Shown here: positions 9,866 to 20,827 of the stretch, in pieces
Layout: every line of letters starts with the position of its first letter
How positions within the stretch are numbered: the stretch's first letter is position 1
Assembly: GCF_021347895.1 (NCBI RefSeq)
Contig: NC_067116.1
Coordinates: 43,037,628-43,101,627 of the forward strand
DNA: 64,000 nt
Direction of reading: 5' to 3'
DNA from: Acanthochromis polyacanthus
Taxonomy: Eukaryota; Chordata; Actinopteri; Pomacentridae
Notes under the pieces: model-generated
What the model was told of the DNA's origin: nothing
The model's database searches: none
What the model saw: only the letters and a program-made list of their open reading frames with translations
Made by a program: the position numbers and the translations under genes

Positions 9866-10716
9866 GTGAAATTGATTTTATTTGCTCAGCAGTGGCAGTA
9901 GTTTAGATTTTGCAGTGAGATATGAACATTATTTATAAAAGTTTGTTTTTTTTATATGGTTTTAAAATGAACTGTGGGTAATTCTGATAGCTGCATTAAC
10001 ATTTCACCAAAATATCTCTAGAAACTACCTCATGTAACCTCTATATAAGACTGTGCTGCTGTTAATTTAAGGTGTAATAGTGAAAAAGCTTCTACAACTC
10101 AGTTTATTAAGAAATTTCCCCAACGCCTTGTATGCATGCAAACTTAAACATGTGAAAATTTGTGAAATTGGTTTTACTTGCTCGGGTATAATAGTAGTTG
10201 ATATTTGGCAGCAACTTAATGGTGAGAAATGAACATTATTTATAAAAGTTTGTTTTTTACATGAGTAATTCTGCACCAACACTGACGGCTATGTAAACAT
10301 TCTGCCAAAATAACTTGAGAAACCATCTCAGGTAGCCTCTAAACAAGACTATACTACTGTTAATTTAAGGCGTAGCTGTGAAAAAGCTTCTATAACTCTG
10401 TTATTAAAGTAATTTCTCCAATGCTCTGTGTGCATGGGAAATTCTGTGAAATTGATTTTACTTACAAAAGTAAAAGTAATTAATATTTAGCAGCAATGTA
10501 TGAAAACTATTTATAAAAGTTAGTTTTGGATGTGATTTTTAAAATGCACTGTGGGTAATTCTGACAGTCACATTAACACTTTTCCAAAATAACCTGAGAC
10601 ACTACTTTGAGTAACCTCTTAACAACACCGTGCTGCTGTTAATTTAAGGTGCAACAGTGTAAAAGCTGCCATATCTCTGCTTTTTAATGCCATTTCCCCG
10701 ACACTCTGTGTGCATG
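9866..10716. repeat. Tandem repeat, three units of about 284-296 bp
   Basis: Each unit starts near GTGAAATTGRTTTTA (9866, 10162, 10446), passes through ATTTATAAAAGTT and TGTTAATTTAAGG (10061, 10359, 10638), and ends near a TGTGCATG motif. The measured spacings are 296 and 284 at one landmark and 298 and 279 at another. Units are clearly diverged, so the array is old. It has no coding capacity. Confidence 0.85.
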
Positions 10717-10994
10717 TTTAAGTGTGACCTTGTGGGTTTCCATGGAGTGTGTTTGAAAGCAATTTTACACCGAGCCGAGAAGGAGTCTAGAGGAGGTGCT
10801 AGCTCGCTACCCCTCTCTTTAACCTGCTGCCTTTCTACACACTCGCACACACACAACCACAGGCGTGCACACACTCGACTGCCGAGCGCCGCAGTAATCA
10901 ACACCTCAGCCCTCCTCATCTAGCGGTCCCTCAGGAGAGAAGATCTTCACATCCCAGGAAGGGATGAAGGGCCTGTGTGTAGGTGTGTGTCGAG

Positions 10995-11025
<31 letters not shown>

Positions 11026-11344
11026 TGCAGCGTGGCGAGGTCACAGTCAAAGCGAGCTTTTAGGACCAGACGTCATTAATATTCAAGCACCGCGCTAACC
11101 AGTTGCTGAGAGGGACAAGCAAAGAGACTCTCCACGTACTTGGAGTCGTCCTCTCGTCAAACACGGCGCTGCCAGCAGAAGAACTCTCCGTCAGGCTGCT
11201 AAACACTTACTTTAGCATTTAGCAGGTGCTCTTAGTCACAGAGACTTCTAATACACAACATGAGTGGAAAAGGCTCAGGAGTTATTAGAAATAGATCTGC
11301 ATCAGATCTGTAGTTAGTTAGTTAGAAGTCTGCACTGTTATTGC
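10717..11344. other. Intergenic stretch, no gene seen
   Basis: More GC-balanced than its surroundings, with a TG microsatellite at 10998-11025. No supported coding region. Confidence 0.35.
10998..11025. repeat. (TG)n microsatellite
   Basis: TG dinucleotide run in otherwise unassigned sequence. Confidence 0.9.
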
Positions 11345-11506
11345 GGTGAAAAGGTTTTTTTTCACTGCAAGATTTTTAAATTACTGTTTATTTACAGAAG
11401 TTCTCAGTTTTACTAAATGCATGATAATATCTAGTATAATCAAAGTAAATTAATATTTTACATATTAACCATAAAAACTGTTTTCCACTGTATTTTTTTT
11501 ATAATT

Positions 11507-12748
11507 CAGTCCCTCCAGGATTTCGCGGGCGTTTTTCGTGATTGTTGCGGCCGAAAATGCCTGAATTCGCGGCAGCTTTTCTTAAACATTGCGATAAAAG
11601 TTGCGATGTTTTAATTTGTTGTGATGAAATTGCGGGACACAGTGACAGTTGCTAAAAAGCTGCATTTTTCCAGCTTGTAGAACATGTTTCAACACTGTAA
11701 TTGACAATATTTGTTATATTATTTTAACTTAATTATTTAACGTTCCAACCCATTTCCACAAAAGCTGACGCACCATGGTGGGACATTAGCAGCAGCCAGA
11801 TACCGGTTTAACATGACGTGACCTGACTATGTAGCGGGCGACGGGAATTGATGGGACTCAGAGAAATCAGTTGTTCCTTGTATCTTTTCCGATTCGTCCA
11901 CAGTGGTAGATTTGTAGTAGGATAACAATCATGTGGTTGTCAGCAGGCTGCTGAAGTAGCATTCACTTGTTGTCATGGTTACCATGCCGCTATCAGACAC
12001 CGTGCCGCTACTTCAATCTGAAATCCTTAACAAATCTGTGGATCCAAACTTTAAGCCGTATCACTGCTGAAGTCTAATCATTTGGTCCTTGTGTCATTTC
12101 TGATCGACCCTGAAAACTTCATTCAAATCCCTGAGTCCATTTTTGAGTGATGTTGGTAACAGAGGAAGGATTCACACACGCTGATCGTCACATAACTCCG
12201 CTGTGTTCTTTGGTGGAGTAATTAATATAATTTACCTTCATTCTTTCAGTGCTCTAACGGACCTGGATGCAACAGTTTCCATCATGGTGATTTGTCTGGT
12301 CTGCTGTCCGCTCATTTCAGCCGTTCTGATATGTTTCGTGTTTTTAAAAAAGTGTGAATCAATCGATGATTCTTTATCTTTTATTTTTGTATTCCACCAC
12401 AATATTGCATGGTTGTAAAACAGTTTCGCTCCGCTTTGGTGAAGAACATCAGTGAATTAATTGTTTATCACGGTCTTCAGCAGTAATTTTTGTTGGTAAA
12501 TGAGAGACATTAGTATCTCACATGTCTGCATCTTCAAACCATAAACAAGGAAGTGAATTCGGTGATGTACGCGCATTAAGTTTGTGCTGGGGACTGCTCT
12601 GATTGGTGGAACTCACGGGAGGCGGGCCAAAATTGCGGGAAAGTTGCGGTGATTGGACAAAATTGCAAGGCCGCGCAAAATTCGCGGAGATTGGTTGATT
12701 TCGCGTGAATTCACGCGATCGCAACATCATGAATTTCTGGAGGGACTG
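11507..12748 (-). mobile_element. hAT-like element with CGGBP1-type finger relic, copy A
   Basis: The left end is CAGTCCCTCCAGGATTTCGC. The right end, read on the minus strand, is CAGTCCCTCCAGAAATTCAT. Both sides are rich in TTGCGA/TTCGCG motifs. The minus strand around 12355-12535 carries a heavily decayed version of the zinc finger relic seen at 4897-5083 (SHLPTKITAEDRDKQ, then KLFYNHAI in another frame). It interrupts the 125-bp tandem array and itself contains an unrelated dispersed repeat (about 11850-12222). Flanks TTATAATT and ATAAATAT do not form a clean duplication, consistent with age. Confidence 0.75.
11850..12222 (-). repeat. Nested dispersed repeat, same family as 59745-60143
   Basis: Read on the minus strand, this segment aligns along its length with 59745-60143 on the plus strand. 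Shared blocks include GGAGTTATG, ACTCAAAAATGGACT, CAGAAATGACACAAGGACCA, GTTTGGATCCACAGATTTG, AACCATGACAACAAG and CACATGATTG. It resembles a retroposon-type teleost intergenic repeat, but I cannot name the family. It sits wholly inside the hAT-like element and so inserted after it. Confidence 0.7.
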
Positions 12749-13100
12749 ATAAATATGAATTATTTACAGATTTTTAGTTTTAATGAATTAATGATAATAT
12801 CCAGTGAAATCCCAATAAAGTAATATTTTACACATTAACTGTGAAAAACAGTTTTTTCACTGTAATATTTAAAATTATTGTTTGTTTAAAGATTTTTACA
12901 GTTTGTTTGAATGTATGAAAATATCTGGTGAAATCCCAATAAAGTAAGATTTTACATAACTGTGAAAACTACAAAAACTTTGTCACTGTATTATTTTTTA
13001 AATTAGTGCTCATTTATAGATTTTCTCAATTTTACTAAGTTTACAATAATATCCAATAAAATCACAATAAAATAATATTTTACATATCAACCATAAATAA

Positions 13101-14039
13101 ACCCAACAGAAACCGTAAAAAAGTCCAACACATTTCATTTTCTTAACAATAATTTTGCAAATCCGAAATTTCCTGGATTTTGGTTTATTTTTATGTGACT
13201 ATTATTAAAGAAACATTTTAACATTTCTTTTTTCCATCAAAAAATGTTCAAAGATTTCCCAAAAATGTTGAAAATGTGGACATCAGAAGTTTCACTGTGG
13301 AAATATAATTTTTTTCCCACATTTTCAAACTTTAAAACGGCTCAATTATGACCCACAGGACGACAGGAGGGTTAAGAGGCAAGGGTTAGGATCAAGATGA
13401 AGCTAAGAGTAAAACATTAAAGAAGTACTATCAATTTATGCCTTAAAAAAGCTCTTTGTCTGACCTGAGTACAAATCAAAACTGTTAGAAACGGATGCAC
13501 TTGAAGGTGAAGCGAAAAGTCAAAGAAATGACACACTGATGTGAAAGATGTGGGGAACACTTTTCAACAAAGAGAGAGAGCAAAGAGTTAAGATTTCAGT
13601 CAAGTGCTGAATAAAGAGGAAGATGCTCGTGTTTGGACTGAGGAGGGAAGGTCACTGCACCGTAGGGGAGGCAGAAAAAGAAAAGAAAGTCTCCTTAGTG
13701 TTACGAGAAAGGCGCTGGAATGCGATAAAACGAGAGGCTGAAGACACGGTGAGGAAAATGTGATTATATGGTTCGGCATGCGCTTATATTCACATGGAAC
13801 CTACACAGACTGTAAGCCACATGTAATTGGACGGTATGCGGTAGAGGTCACTGTGACAACATGAGACAGCTGAGATCATACACTCCACACACATGTTCAC
13901 ACACTCTGAGTGCTGCCGCTACCTCCTGCAGAGACCAATGCTTCTCCACAGATATGGAGCCAAAGCAGGAAACAGCAACGACATGGAGACGTTTGCATCC
14001 TCTAATTCTACTCTCAGCAACAGGTTGCAACATCTACAC
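13101..14039. other. Intergenic stretch, no gene seen
   Basis: AT-rich on the left, more balanced on the right. No supported gene or repeat family. Confidence 0.35.
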
Positions 14040-15965
14040 AACCTCCACACCCTTTACTACACTAGACAATACAATAAAATGTGTAATATGTTTGATTTTA
14101 GCAGAAATATTAACATTTACAACCTTTCACTGTTCATTTCATCCAACCACAATAGAGCTTCAAGTGCAGTTATTTGGTTTAAATGTCTCTTTTCAGTGGT
14201 TTAAAAAGAACATGGGTAGAACTTTTTGGTGTAATTATGGTTTTTACTGCACCAAAAAGTACAGTTTTATGTATAATAGGTTTGTTTTTAGCTGAAATAT
14301 TAACATTGATGACCTTTTACTGTTCATTTCATCCAACCACAATAGCTAATATTGCGCTTTAGCTGCAGTTATTTGGTTTAAATGTCTCCTTTAAATGGTT
14401 TTAAAGAACACATGGAGCACCTTATTGCCATATGATGGCATACTACACCAAAAAATGCAATATTATGTGTGTTTTTAGGACAAAAATTAACATTTGTGAC
14501 CTTTTGCTGTTTATTTCATCCAACAACAATAGTTATTATTGTGCTTCAGTTGCAGTAACTTGGTTTAAATGTCTCATTTTAATGACCATGTGCAGCTCCT
14601 TATTGTAAGTTTAGGGTTTACTACACCAAGAAAATATATTATTATATATACTAGGCGTGTTTTCGCAGAAATATTAACATTTCTTCAGTTAAACCTTCTT
14701 GGTCTGTACTGCATCAGGAAAATCGAATACATTTTTCCTTCAACTTGCATTTTAGTTACAATCTTTTAATGTTTATTTTATTTCTTTGGTCTCTTTTTAC
14801 CTTTTACTGCTTATTTCATCCTAGTGCTATAGTTGTTATAAGGTTAAAACCTCAGTAATCTGGTTTAAATATATCATTTTATTCATTTTAAAGGACATTA
14901 TAGCTACAACTAGATAACAGCAAGCAATAAAAACCAATGCAGATTTATGCAATCCAAATTTTCTGAAGTTTAAAGTCTGTATTAGCATCCAGTTAGACTA
15001 AATGATCATTTGGACTGTGTAGCACCCTCTACTGGCCCGACTTGGTACTGCAACAGAGACGGCAGTGGATTGACTGCTACAGCTATGGAAAATGTTGATC
15101 AGTTCTTAACTAATTTACCTGGTTAAATAAGTGTTAAATAAAATAAAAGAACTGCATAATATGTACATATTTATGCAACTGCATAAACTTCAGATTTTTG
15201 ATATCTTCTGCAATTCTTATCAGGTGCAGTCGTCTATCAATGTCATCACTGTCAAGTGCAATATTTCTGTGCAATTACTGTCAATTCAGTTTCTATTTAT
15301 CTATCTGTTTCTTGTTATTTAGTTTAGATTTTGGACATATAATATTTCATTTTTTAGACATAATTCCTTGGCATCCACTAAGACACTTCGCATTTTGTAC
15401 TTTTTTTTTCTATTTAACAACTAACCGCTCTGTAACTGCATATTTCACCAACCTTTGATCTTATCCTATCCTATCTCATCTCGTCTTTATCTCTTATAAA
15501 GTCTGGAACACATTTCTCTGAAAACTTTCTCTTTACTTCCAAGCTTTTCTACTTCAGTTGCAGTTGTTTGGTTTAAATGTCACCTTTTAATAACTTTAAA
15601 GGATATTATATGCAACTGTTTATACTTCATCAACTTAATAGTAAAAAAAAACAAAAAAAACAAGTGCAAACCAGTGCTCGCTAAACTTTCTCAAACAGTA
15701 GAGAGTACAATATGATGTTCAAGGTCGGTTTTTAGCAGAAACATTAAGTAAAGCCTTCTTTGTTAGTACAGTGATAAAATCTTTAATGCATTTCTCTTTA
15801 AACCTTTTCCTGCACATTCCATCCAACCCCAGGGCTTATTATCATGTTTCATTTGCAATTATGTGGGTTAAATGTCTCCTTTTAATGATTTGAAAGAACA
15901 TTATACACAGCAACAAGATAATAGTAAGAAATAAAAACAAATGCAAATTCGTCACATCCAAATTT
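14040..15965. repeat. Degenerate tandem array of about 190-200 bp units
   Basis: A block TTTGGTTTAAATGTCTC recurs near 14172, 14371, 14558, 14858, 15566 and 15864. Each time it follows a CAGTTGCAGT-like stretch and precedes ATGRTTTTAAAGAACA. The first spacings are 199 and 187, and later ones are longer because of insertions. A second shared block, AACAAGATAATAG followed by AATAAAAACAAATGCA, occurs near 14908 and 15910. Sequence at about 15000-15540 is mostly unrelated filler. Confidence 0.75.
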
Positions 15966-16689
15966 TAACAGGCAGGTCGACTAAATGATCAAACTCCGAT
16001 GGACTGACTACTAAAGTATCACATTAAAATGAATCATAGTGCAAATACGCCAGTGTGGAATCAAGAAAATGCACATAAACCAAGACTGGACCACCAAGAA
16101 ACCATAGGAGTTATTAAAATCTGGTCTCAAAATCATCTCAAGTCGTGTTTATACTATTCCTCTCTCAGACGTAAACAGAATCCGACACTCACACAGACTG
16201 TAGCCCAGCAAATGGAAAGCGGCGTTCAGCCTGCCAGTGCTTCTACACAGATAATGAATCGTACAACATGCCACCGCTGCTTTCTCTTCCTGCTGCTTTT
16301 GTTGGTCCTCAACATGGATAAGGTGCTTAGTGTTCCTCAGCAGGACGAGACAGGCAGACGCACAAAGACGGGGAATCTGACACACACAGAGTTACATTAG
16401 CAAAAGCATTTCGGGGCAGAAAATAGGATTGAATTAATCTTTATCAAACATGGCCAAGAGCCGAGGGATCACACCCCGGCTGAGGGCGGCCGAGCCTCGC
16501 TGCCCCTCTCACTGCCGCCGCAAACACTCTGCAGCAGATTAAAGCAACGCTGGAAACACTCACTGCTAATTGATCGGCTGATTTCATCCTTCTTATCTCT
16601 GTTTTGTGCATCAGGTGGGTGAGATTCATCATGTAGGAAAATAAAAACAGAATCTTTTGGTGTTCGAATGATTAAAAATTGTACTTTTT

Positions 16690-17820
16690 AAGCTCAACAG
16701 CCTTTAACAGTAATTTTTAAAAAAAATCCATTATTGCCAAGATTTTCCCAGTGTTGCTAAATTAAGGATAATAACTAGTAAATTCACAATAAAAAAAAAA
16801 ATCATTGAGGGGCATGTCGAGCATTAAAAAAAACATCAAAACTGTAAATAATCCCCACATCAAAAATCTATATATTTTTTTCTTTTCAGATAGTTGTTAT
16901 TCTAAATAAAATCTTAAAATAAAAAAAATATAAAAATATATATAATAAATTCTTAGCTGCTATTTTACTGTTTCCTCATTGCAGCAAATTACAGATAATA
17001 ATTTATAAAATAACATTAAAAAGTTTACATGTTAACCCTAAAAAAATCAGGCCAAAACTGTAGATGAAACCCACATCAGTTATTTGTTTTTTTGTTGTTG
17101 CAGAAATTAATTCTTTTACAATATAAATTTACTCTGTTGTACTGTTTTCTGCTATTTTACAGATTTAAATCATGGGTAATAACTTGTAAAATCAAATCGA
17201 AAAAAACAATAATTAAAAAAAAGCTGAAAACGTAAATGATGTAAATGTTCAAAAATTTAGACTTCTCTTTTTCCCCACAGCATTTCACCTTAAAATTATA
17301 CAGTTTCACTGTTTTCAAAGCAGCTAAAATTTCATTATTTGACAGATAATTGCTGATGTTTTTTAAAAAAATATATTATTTATATTATTAAACTGTCATT
17401 TTACCGATTTAAATCACAGATAAACAACTTGCTAAATCAAATTGAAAAAACATTCATTTAAAAAACTGTAAATGATGTTAAAAATCTATATTTTTCATTA
17501 TTTTCACCAACATTTCACCATAAAATTACACTGTTAGTACTAAAGCAAAAACAAAACCATTATTTTCTAATTATTATTATTCAGATATTTGCCTTTATTT
17601 AAGGAATAAAGACTGAAAACGAGTAAATTAGTTGAAACAGTTATTTTATATATCATCCCAGTTTAGTTAAATCATTGACAAGAACTAGTAAAATCACAGT
17701 GAAAACATTCATTTACATGCAAACCCTAAAAAATAGTCAAAAGCAGTAAATAATGTCCAGAAATTTCTATTTTTAAGAAGATATTTTGTTCTTTTACGTG
17801 TGACCATAACACTACACTAT
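16690..17820. repeat. Degenerate AT-rich tandem array, irregular 170-280 bp units
   Basis: An AAAACTGTAAATGATG-like landmark recurs near 16841, 17057, 17229, 17465 and 17743. Each copy follows a TAAAATCAAATTGAAAA-like stretch and is followed by an ATCTATATTTTT-like stretch. Spacing varies from about 170 to 280 bp and homology is weak, so unit limits are approximate. Confidence 0.6.
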
Positions 17821-19646
17821 TTGTACTGTATTTTAATCAGCAAAAAATACATTATTATATAGATGCTTGCTGCTTATTTTCTCTATGTTTAGAGGCTTTG
17901 AACGTTACAACATTCATAATTTTTTAACCCTTTTTTTTTTTTTTTTTTAATTTTTCTGTCTGTTGATGTGAACTGAGCTGATGTGACGCTGCAGGCCACA
18001 CTTCAACAGAAATCCTGGAAGCTAACGCAGTTATCTGTAGCAGCCCGTTTGCCTGAAATCCACAGATGTTTACCGCAGGTGAATCCGGACTGGACCTGCC
18101 AGTTAAAGTGTTATTAGGTCAGAAAACAAGAAAGCAGTTGGGAGCCGGAGGTGACGGCCGCTGCAGCTGTCACTGCAGTCCGGCCAGCCTCGTGGACTCC
18201 GGGGCTCTGTGGCCGGCAGCACGGTAAACAACAGCGGAACACACCGAGAGGCTGCAACACAGCTCCACTTCACACAGCCACGCGGCCGTATGAGAGCATA
18301 ATTAGCTGGTATTTTTCTAGGCGTGTAAGTCGAGCAGAAAATCCTGCTATTTTTAGCTGTTTTATGAGTCCTGATAATGTTCGATCTTCACCTCCGTCGG
18401 TGGAAAGATGCAATTCTGCAAAGACCTCAAACCGGTGGAAAAATTGATGTTCTGACTAAAAGGTTTCTCCATGAACGTCTTTATCAGATTCTCTTATTAG
18501 TTTCTATTAGTCTCTCTTGGATGTAACCAGAATTATTTATTTTAAAAATAGTCTTCTAATACGAGTCTGACAACTGCCACCCCCCCCCCCCCCGTACAGA
18601 AATCTATAATGCACTAATCAGTATAAATATGGTCATTAACGGACCCAATCACGAGGCCAGACTCCTAATCTGGGTGGGAAGGAGGAGAAAGGAGTCAAAC
18701 GGAGTGACAGCAGTGGGAGAAAAAAAAAACATTAATGTACTAAACCCCTGCTTTATGACTTAATTAAATATTCATGCACAATCTACCCAAAACCCATTTG
18801 CCAACATTTCCTCCAGAATTTACTTTTCATATTTGCTGATTGTTATCACACAGAGGAAGAGACGCTGAAGGAGGACAGAAGAGGGGAGGAGGAACGAGAA
18901 ATCCCAGCCATCATTTTGTAGCTCATTTCAAATTAATTTAAAGTCAATATGGCTAAATTACACTGCCACAGCCACCGTCCGACCACTTTCACAGCTTTTT
19001 TAGAAAGAAGTTGATGTTGCTGTGGGATGGGAATACTCCATTAGCAGGGAAATACGTTGTTGTGTGGGAAAGTTTGTTTTCAGAAAACAGTCTTGTTGTT
19101 ATTACTAGTATATTTATATTAATGAGTATATTTGGTCACGTGGAAACAGAAATGATTTCATTATTTTATACATTGGATTATCTATTTGTTCTTTTGTATG
19201 TTTAAGCATTTTAGTTTCATGCTAGTGGTGCAATTTTGAAGCAACTCGGCGTGTTTGTGTGCGTGCTGCATAAGATTACGAGGAAAGACGTTTTCAGTCC
19301 AACTAAGGAGATGTATTTCCATCCCTACAAGGCTTTTTGTGCCCAGAAAGGCAACACGTTTATTTTATGGTATGAGTAAAGATTAAAAATCCACAAACAG
19401 TTCCTGAGTTTCTGTTCATTATAAAAGTAATTCCGTTTGTGTTTTTTAATCAAATAATCTAGACAAACCTTGCTATACACAATATTAAATTAACCTTTAA
19501 CCAAGCAAAGTGTTTGTTTTGTTATTTAGGGTAATAAGAGTCATGGCCACATTTCTATGACACAAAAAACATCATATACCTGTAGAGTTTATACTAGCTC
19601 TTGTGCCTATTTGCACAATCAACAGAACCATTTTCATTCATTTATC
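17821..19646. other. Intergenic stretch, no gene seen
   Basis: Contains a poly(T) run near 17931-17948 and a poly(C) run at 18580-18593. Around 18120-18450 it is GC-richer, with a 98-codon open frame that shows no recognisable domain. Nothing is assigned. Confidence 0.35.
18580..18593. repeat. Poly(C) run, 14 bases
   Basis: Fourteen consecutive C bases directly after CCA. Confidence 0.9.
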
Positions 19647-20342
19647 AAGGGTTTGGAAGCAGTTAGCTCCTGATCCTTATTGCACATTCTGCAGTCAGGG
19701 TGTTCTGGGTACATTGATGCATGTGTTGTGGGAGTGCCCACAGGTACAAAGGTTTTGGGTTAAAGTTGTGGAAAAAATGTCTGCTTTGATAGGGAGGAAA
19801 CTACCACTGGAACCGGCGCTTCTTCTCTTAAATGATGACTCCAGGTTCAAGATCACTGAGGTACAGCGTAAACTCTGGCTTGCTGGTATGACTGCAGCAA
19901 AAAAAATTATAGTTTTAAGGTGGCTTCCACCACAACAGTTATCAATTACACGTTGGCTACAAGCTCTCCTCGAGGTGGTCTACCTGGAGTGGTCATCAGC
20001 TCGCATCAATAATTCTGAGCCACGAACATTGAAGATGTGGGGAAAAGCTGTAGAGCATGTCAAAACGTTGCTGTCATGACTTCTGAGGCTCATTTGTGGT
20101 AATTTTATGTTTGGTTTATAATCCTGTTTTCTATTCTGTTTACTTTATTTACTTATTTTTTCTCCAACCGTCTTGATCTTGATTTTGTAAACACTTCTAT
20201 GTTGTGGGGTGGGGTAGGGCGAAAGGGTTTTTTTGTTTTGTTTTGTTTTGTTTAGTGCGTCTGGTTTGTATCTCTGTTGTTATTACTGTTTAAAAGTTAA
20301 TAAAAAGTTGATTACAAAAAAAAAAAAAGGGTTTGGAAGCAG
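19647..20342 (+). mobile_element. 5'-truncated L1-type LINE with 16-bp target duplication
   Basis: AAGGGTTTGGAAGCAG occurs at 19647-19662 and again at 20327-20342, directly after a poly(A) run. The 664 bp between them hold the last 138 codons of a LINE reading frame, a 3' region of about 247 bp with a (TTTTG)n patch near 20229, and the A tail. This is the classic result of target-primed reverse transcription with 5' truncation. Confidence 0.92.
19663..20079 (+). pseudogene. C-terminal end of L1-type ORF2 (zinc-binding region)
   Basis: The frame encodes DPYCTFCSQG then HVLWECPQVQRFW. This is the cysteine-rich C-terminal motif (CX2C, then H and C) that follows the reverse transcriptase in L1/Tx1-like LINEs, here with its usual downstream tryptophan-rich region (KLWLAGMTAAKKIIVLRW, then VVYLEWSSARINN). 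The open frame continues upstream to 19603, but those residues come from host DNA before the target duplication. There is no reverse transcriptase or endonuclease, so it cannot be autonomous. The frame has no internal stop, suggesting a fairly young insertion. Confidence 0.85.
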
Positions 20343-20827
20343 AGTGGTCTCATGCTATGTAGGGGAGTCCTCGACTTACGCCAGAGTTCCAATCCAAAAT
20401 AAGTTGATTTTCGCTATAAGTCCAAACTCCGGCAAAAATGTAAACAAAGCCCTAATTCCACTTCCATGGATATGGCTTTCCTTTACTTTGAAAAACTGGC
20501 ATCAGAAGAGTCTGATGTACGCTTTGGAGCCACAAAAAAGGGCAAAAAGTTGGAGAAAGTAGCACAATCCAAGCTGGCGTACAACCAGTGAATGTAAACA
20601 AAGCCGCCTTATAGCGCCACGTGATGACATATTCGTCTGCTCCTCTCGCCATCTACTTCCACCTAATCAGTTGTGATGTAACGACAGAACGCCGTACGTC
20701 GTAAACAGAGGACCCCCCTGTTTTTGGGTTGTGGGTTAGACCACTTTGCCAGTAAAATCTAGATCATAAAATATTACAGAAATGATAAACTGTGTTTGGA
20801 TTTTTGTGGGTTAGACCACTCTGCTTC
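20336..20827. repeat. Perfect 15-bp inverted repeat flanking a Tigger-derived element
   Basis: GAAGCAGAGTGGTCT at 20336-20350 is the exact reverse complement of 20813-20827. A third, near-identical half (AGACCACTTTGC) lies at 20746-20757. The right-hand halves continue into TAACCCACAA on the minus strand. These may be ends of an older element or heads of a tRNA-derived repeat (the motif resembles a tRNA-Leu A box). Confidence 0.55.
20360..20720 (-). mobile_element. Tigger/pogo-derived MITE, copy 1
   Basis: The left end reads GGGGAGTCCTCGACTTACG, and the right end read inward on the minus strand is CAGGGGGGTCCTCTGTTTAC. The copy is similar along its length to 37526-37900. On the minus strand both encode the vestigial start of a Tigger-type protein. 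Here it reads APKRTSDSSDAS with the initiator ATG changed to GTG. The rest of the transposase is absent. Confidence 0.75.

Larger units (their letters stand above)
11345..13100. repeat. Tandem array of about 124-128 bp units, split by a transposon
   Basis: Units share TTTTTCACTGTA..., a GATAATATC..GT block, and TAATATTTTACA followed by CATAAAAACTG-like sequence. The TAATATTTTA landmark lies at 11451, 12821, 12945 and 13073. The last two spacings are 124 and 128. The first spacing is 1370, which becomes 128 when the 1242-bp element at 11507-12748 is subtracted. The array therefore predates the insertion. Confidence 0.85.

Noticed and set aside
9866..10716. Regular direct repeats that might suggest a CRISPR array
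   Set aside because: Units are about 290 bp, diverged along their whole length, without short constant repeats and unique spacers. The window is eukaryotic.
16029..16400. 123-codon open frame with a hydrophobic stretch resembling a signal peptide
   Set aside because: The leucine-rich stretch is internal and the flanks are low-complexity. No homology is recognised and the neighbourhood is tandem AT-rich repeat.
19603..19662. First 20 codons of the frame that leads into the LINE at 19663
   Set aside because: They lie before the LINE insertion, mostly before the target duplication, and are read-through of host DNA.
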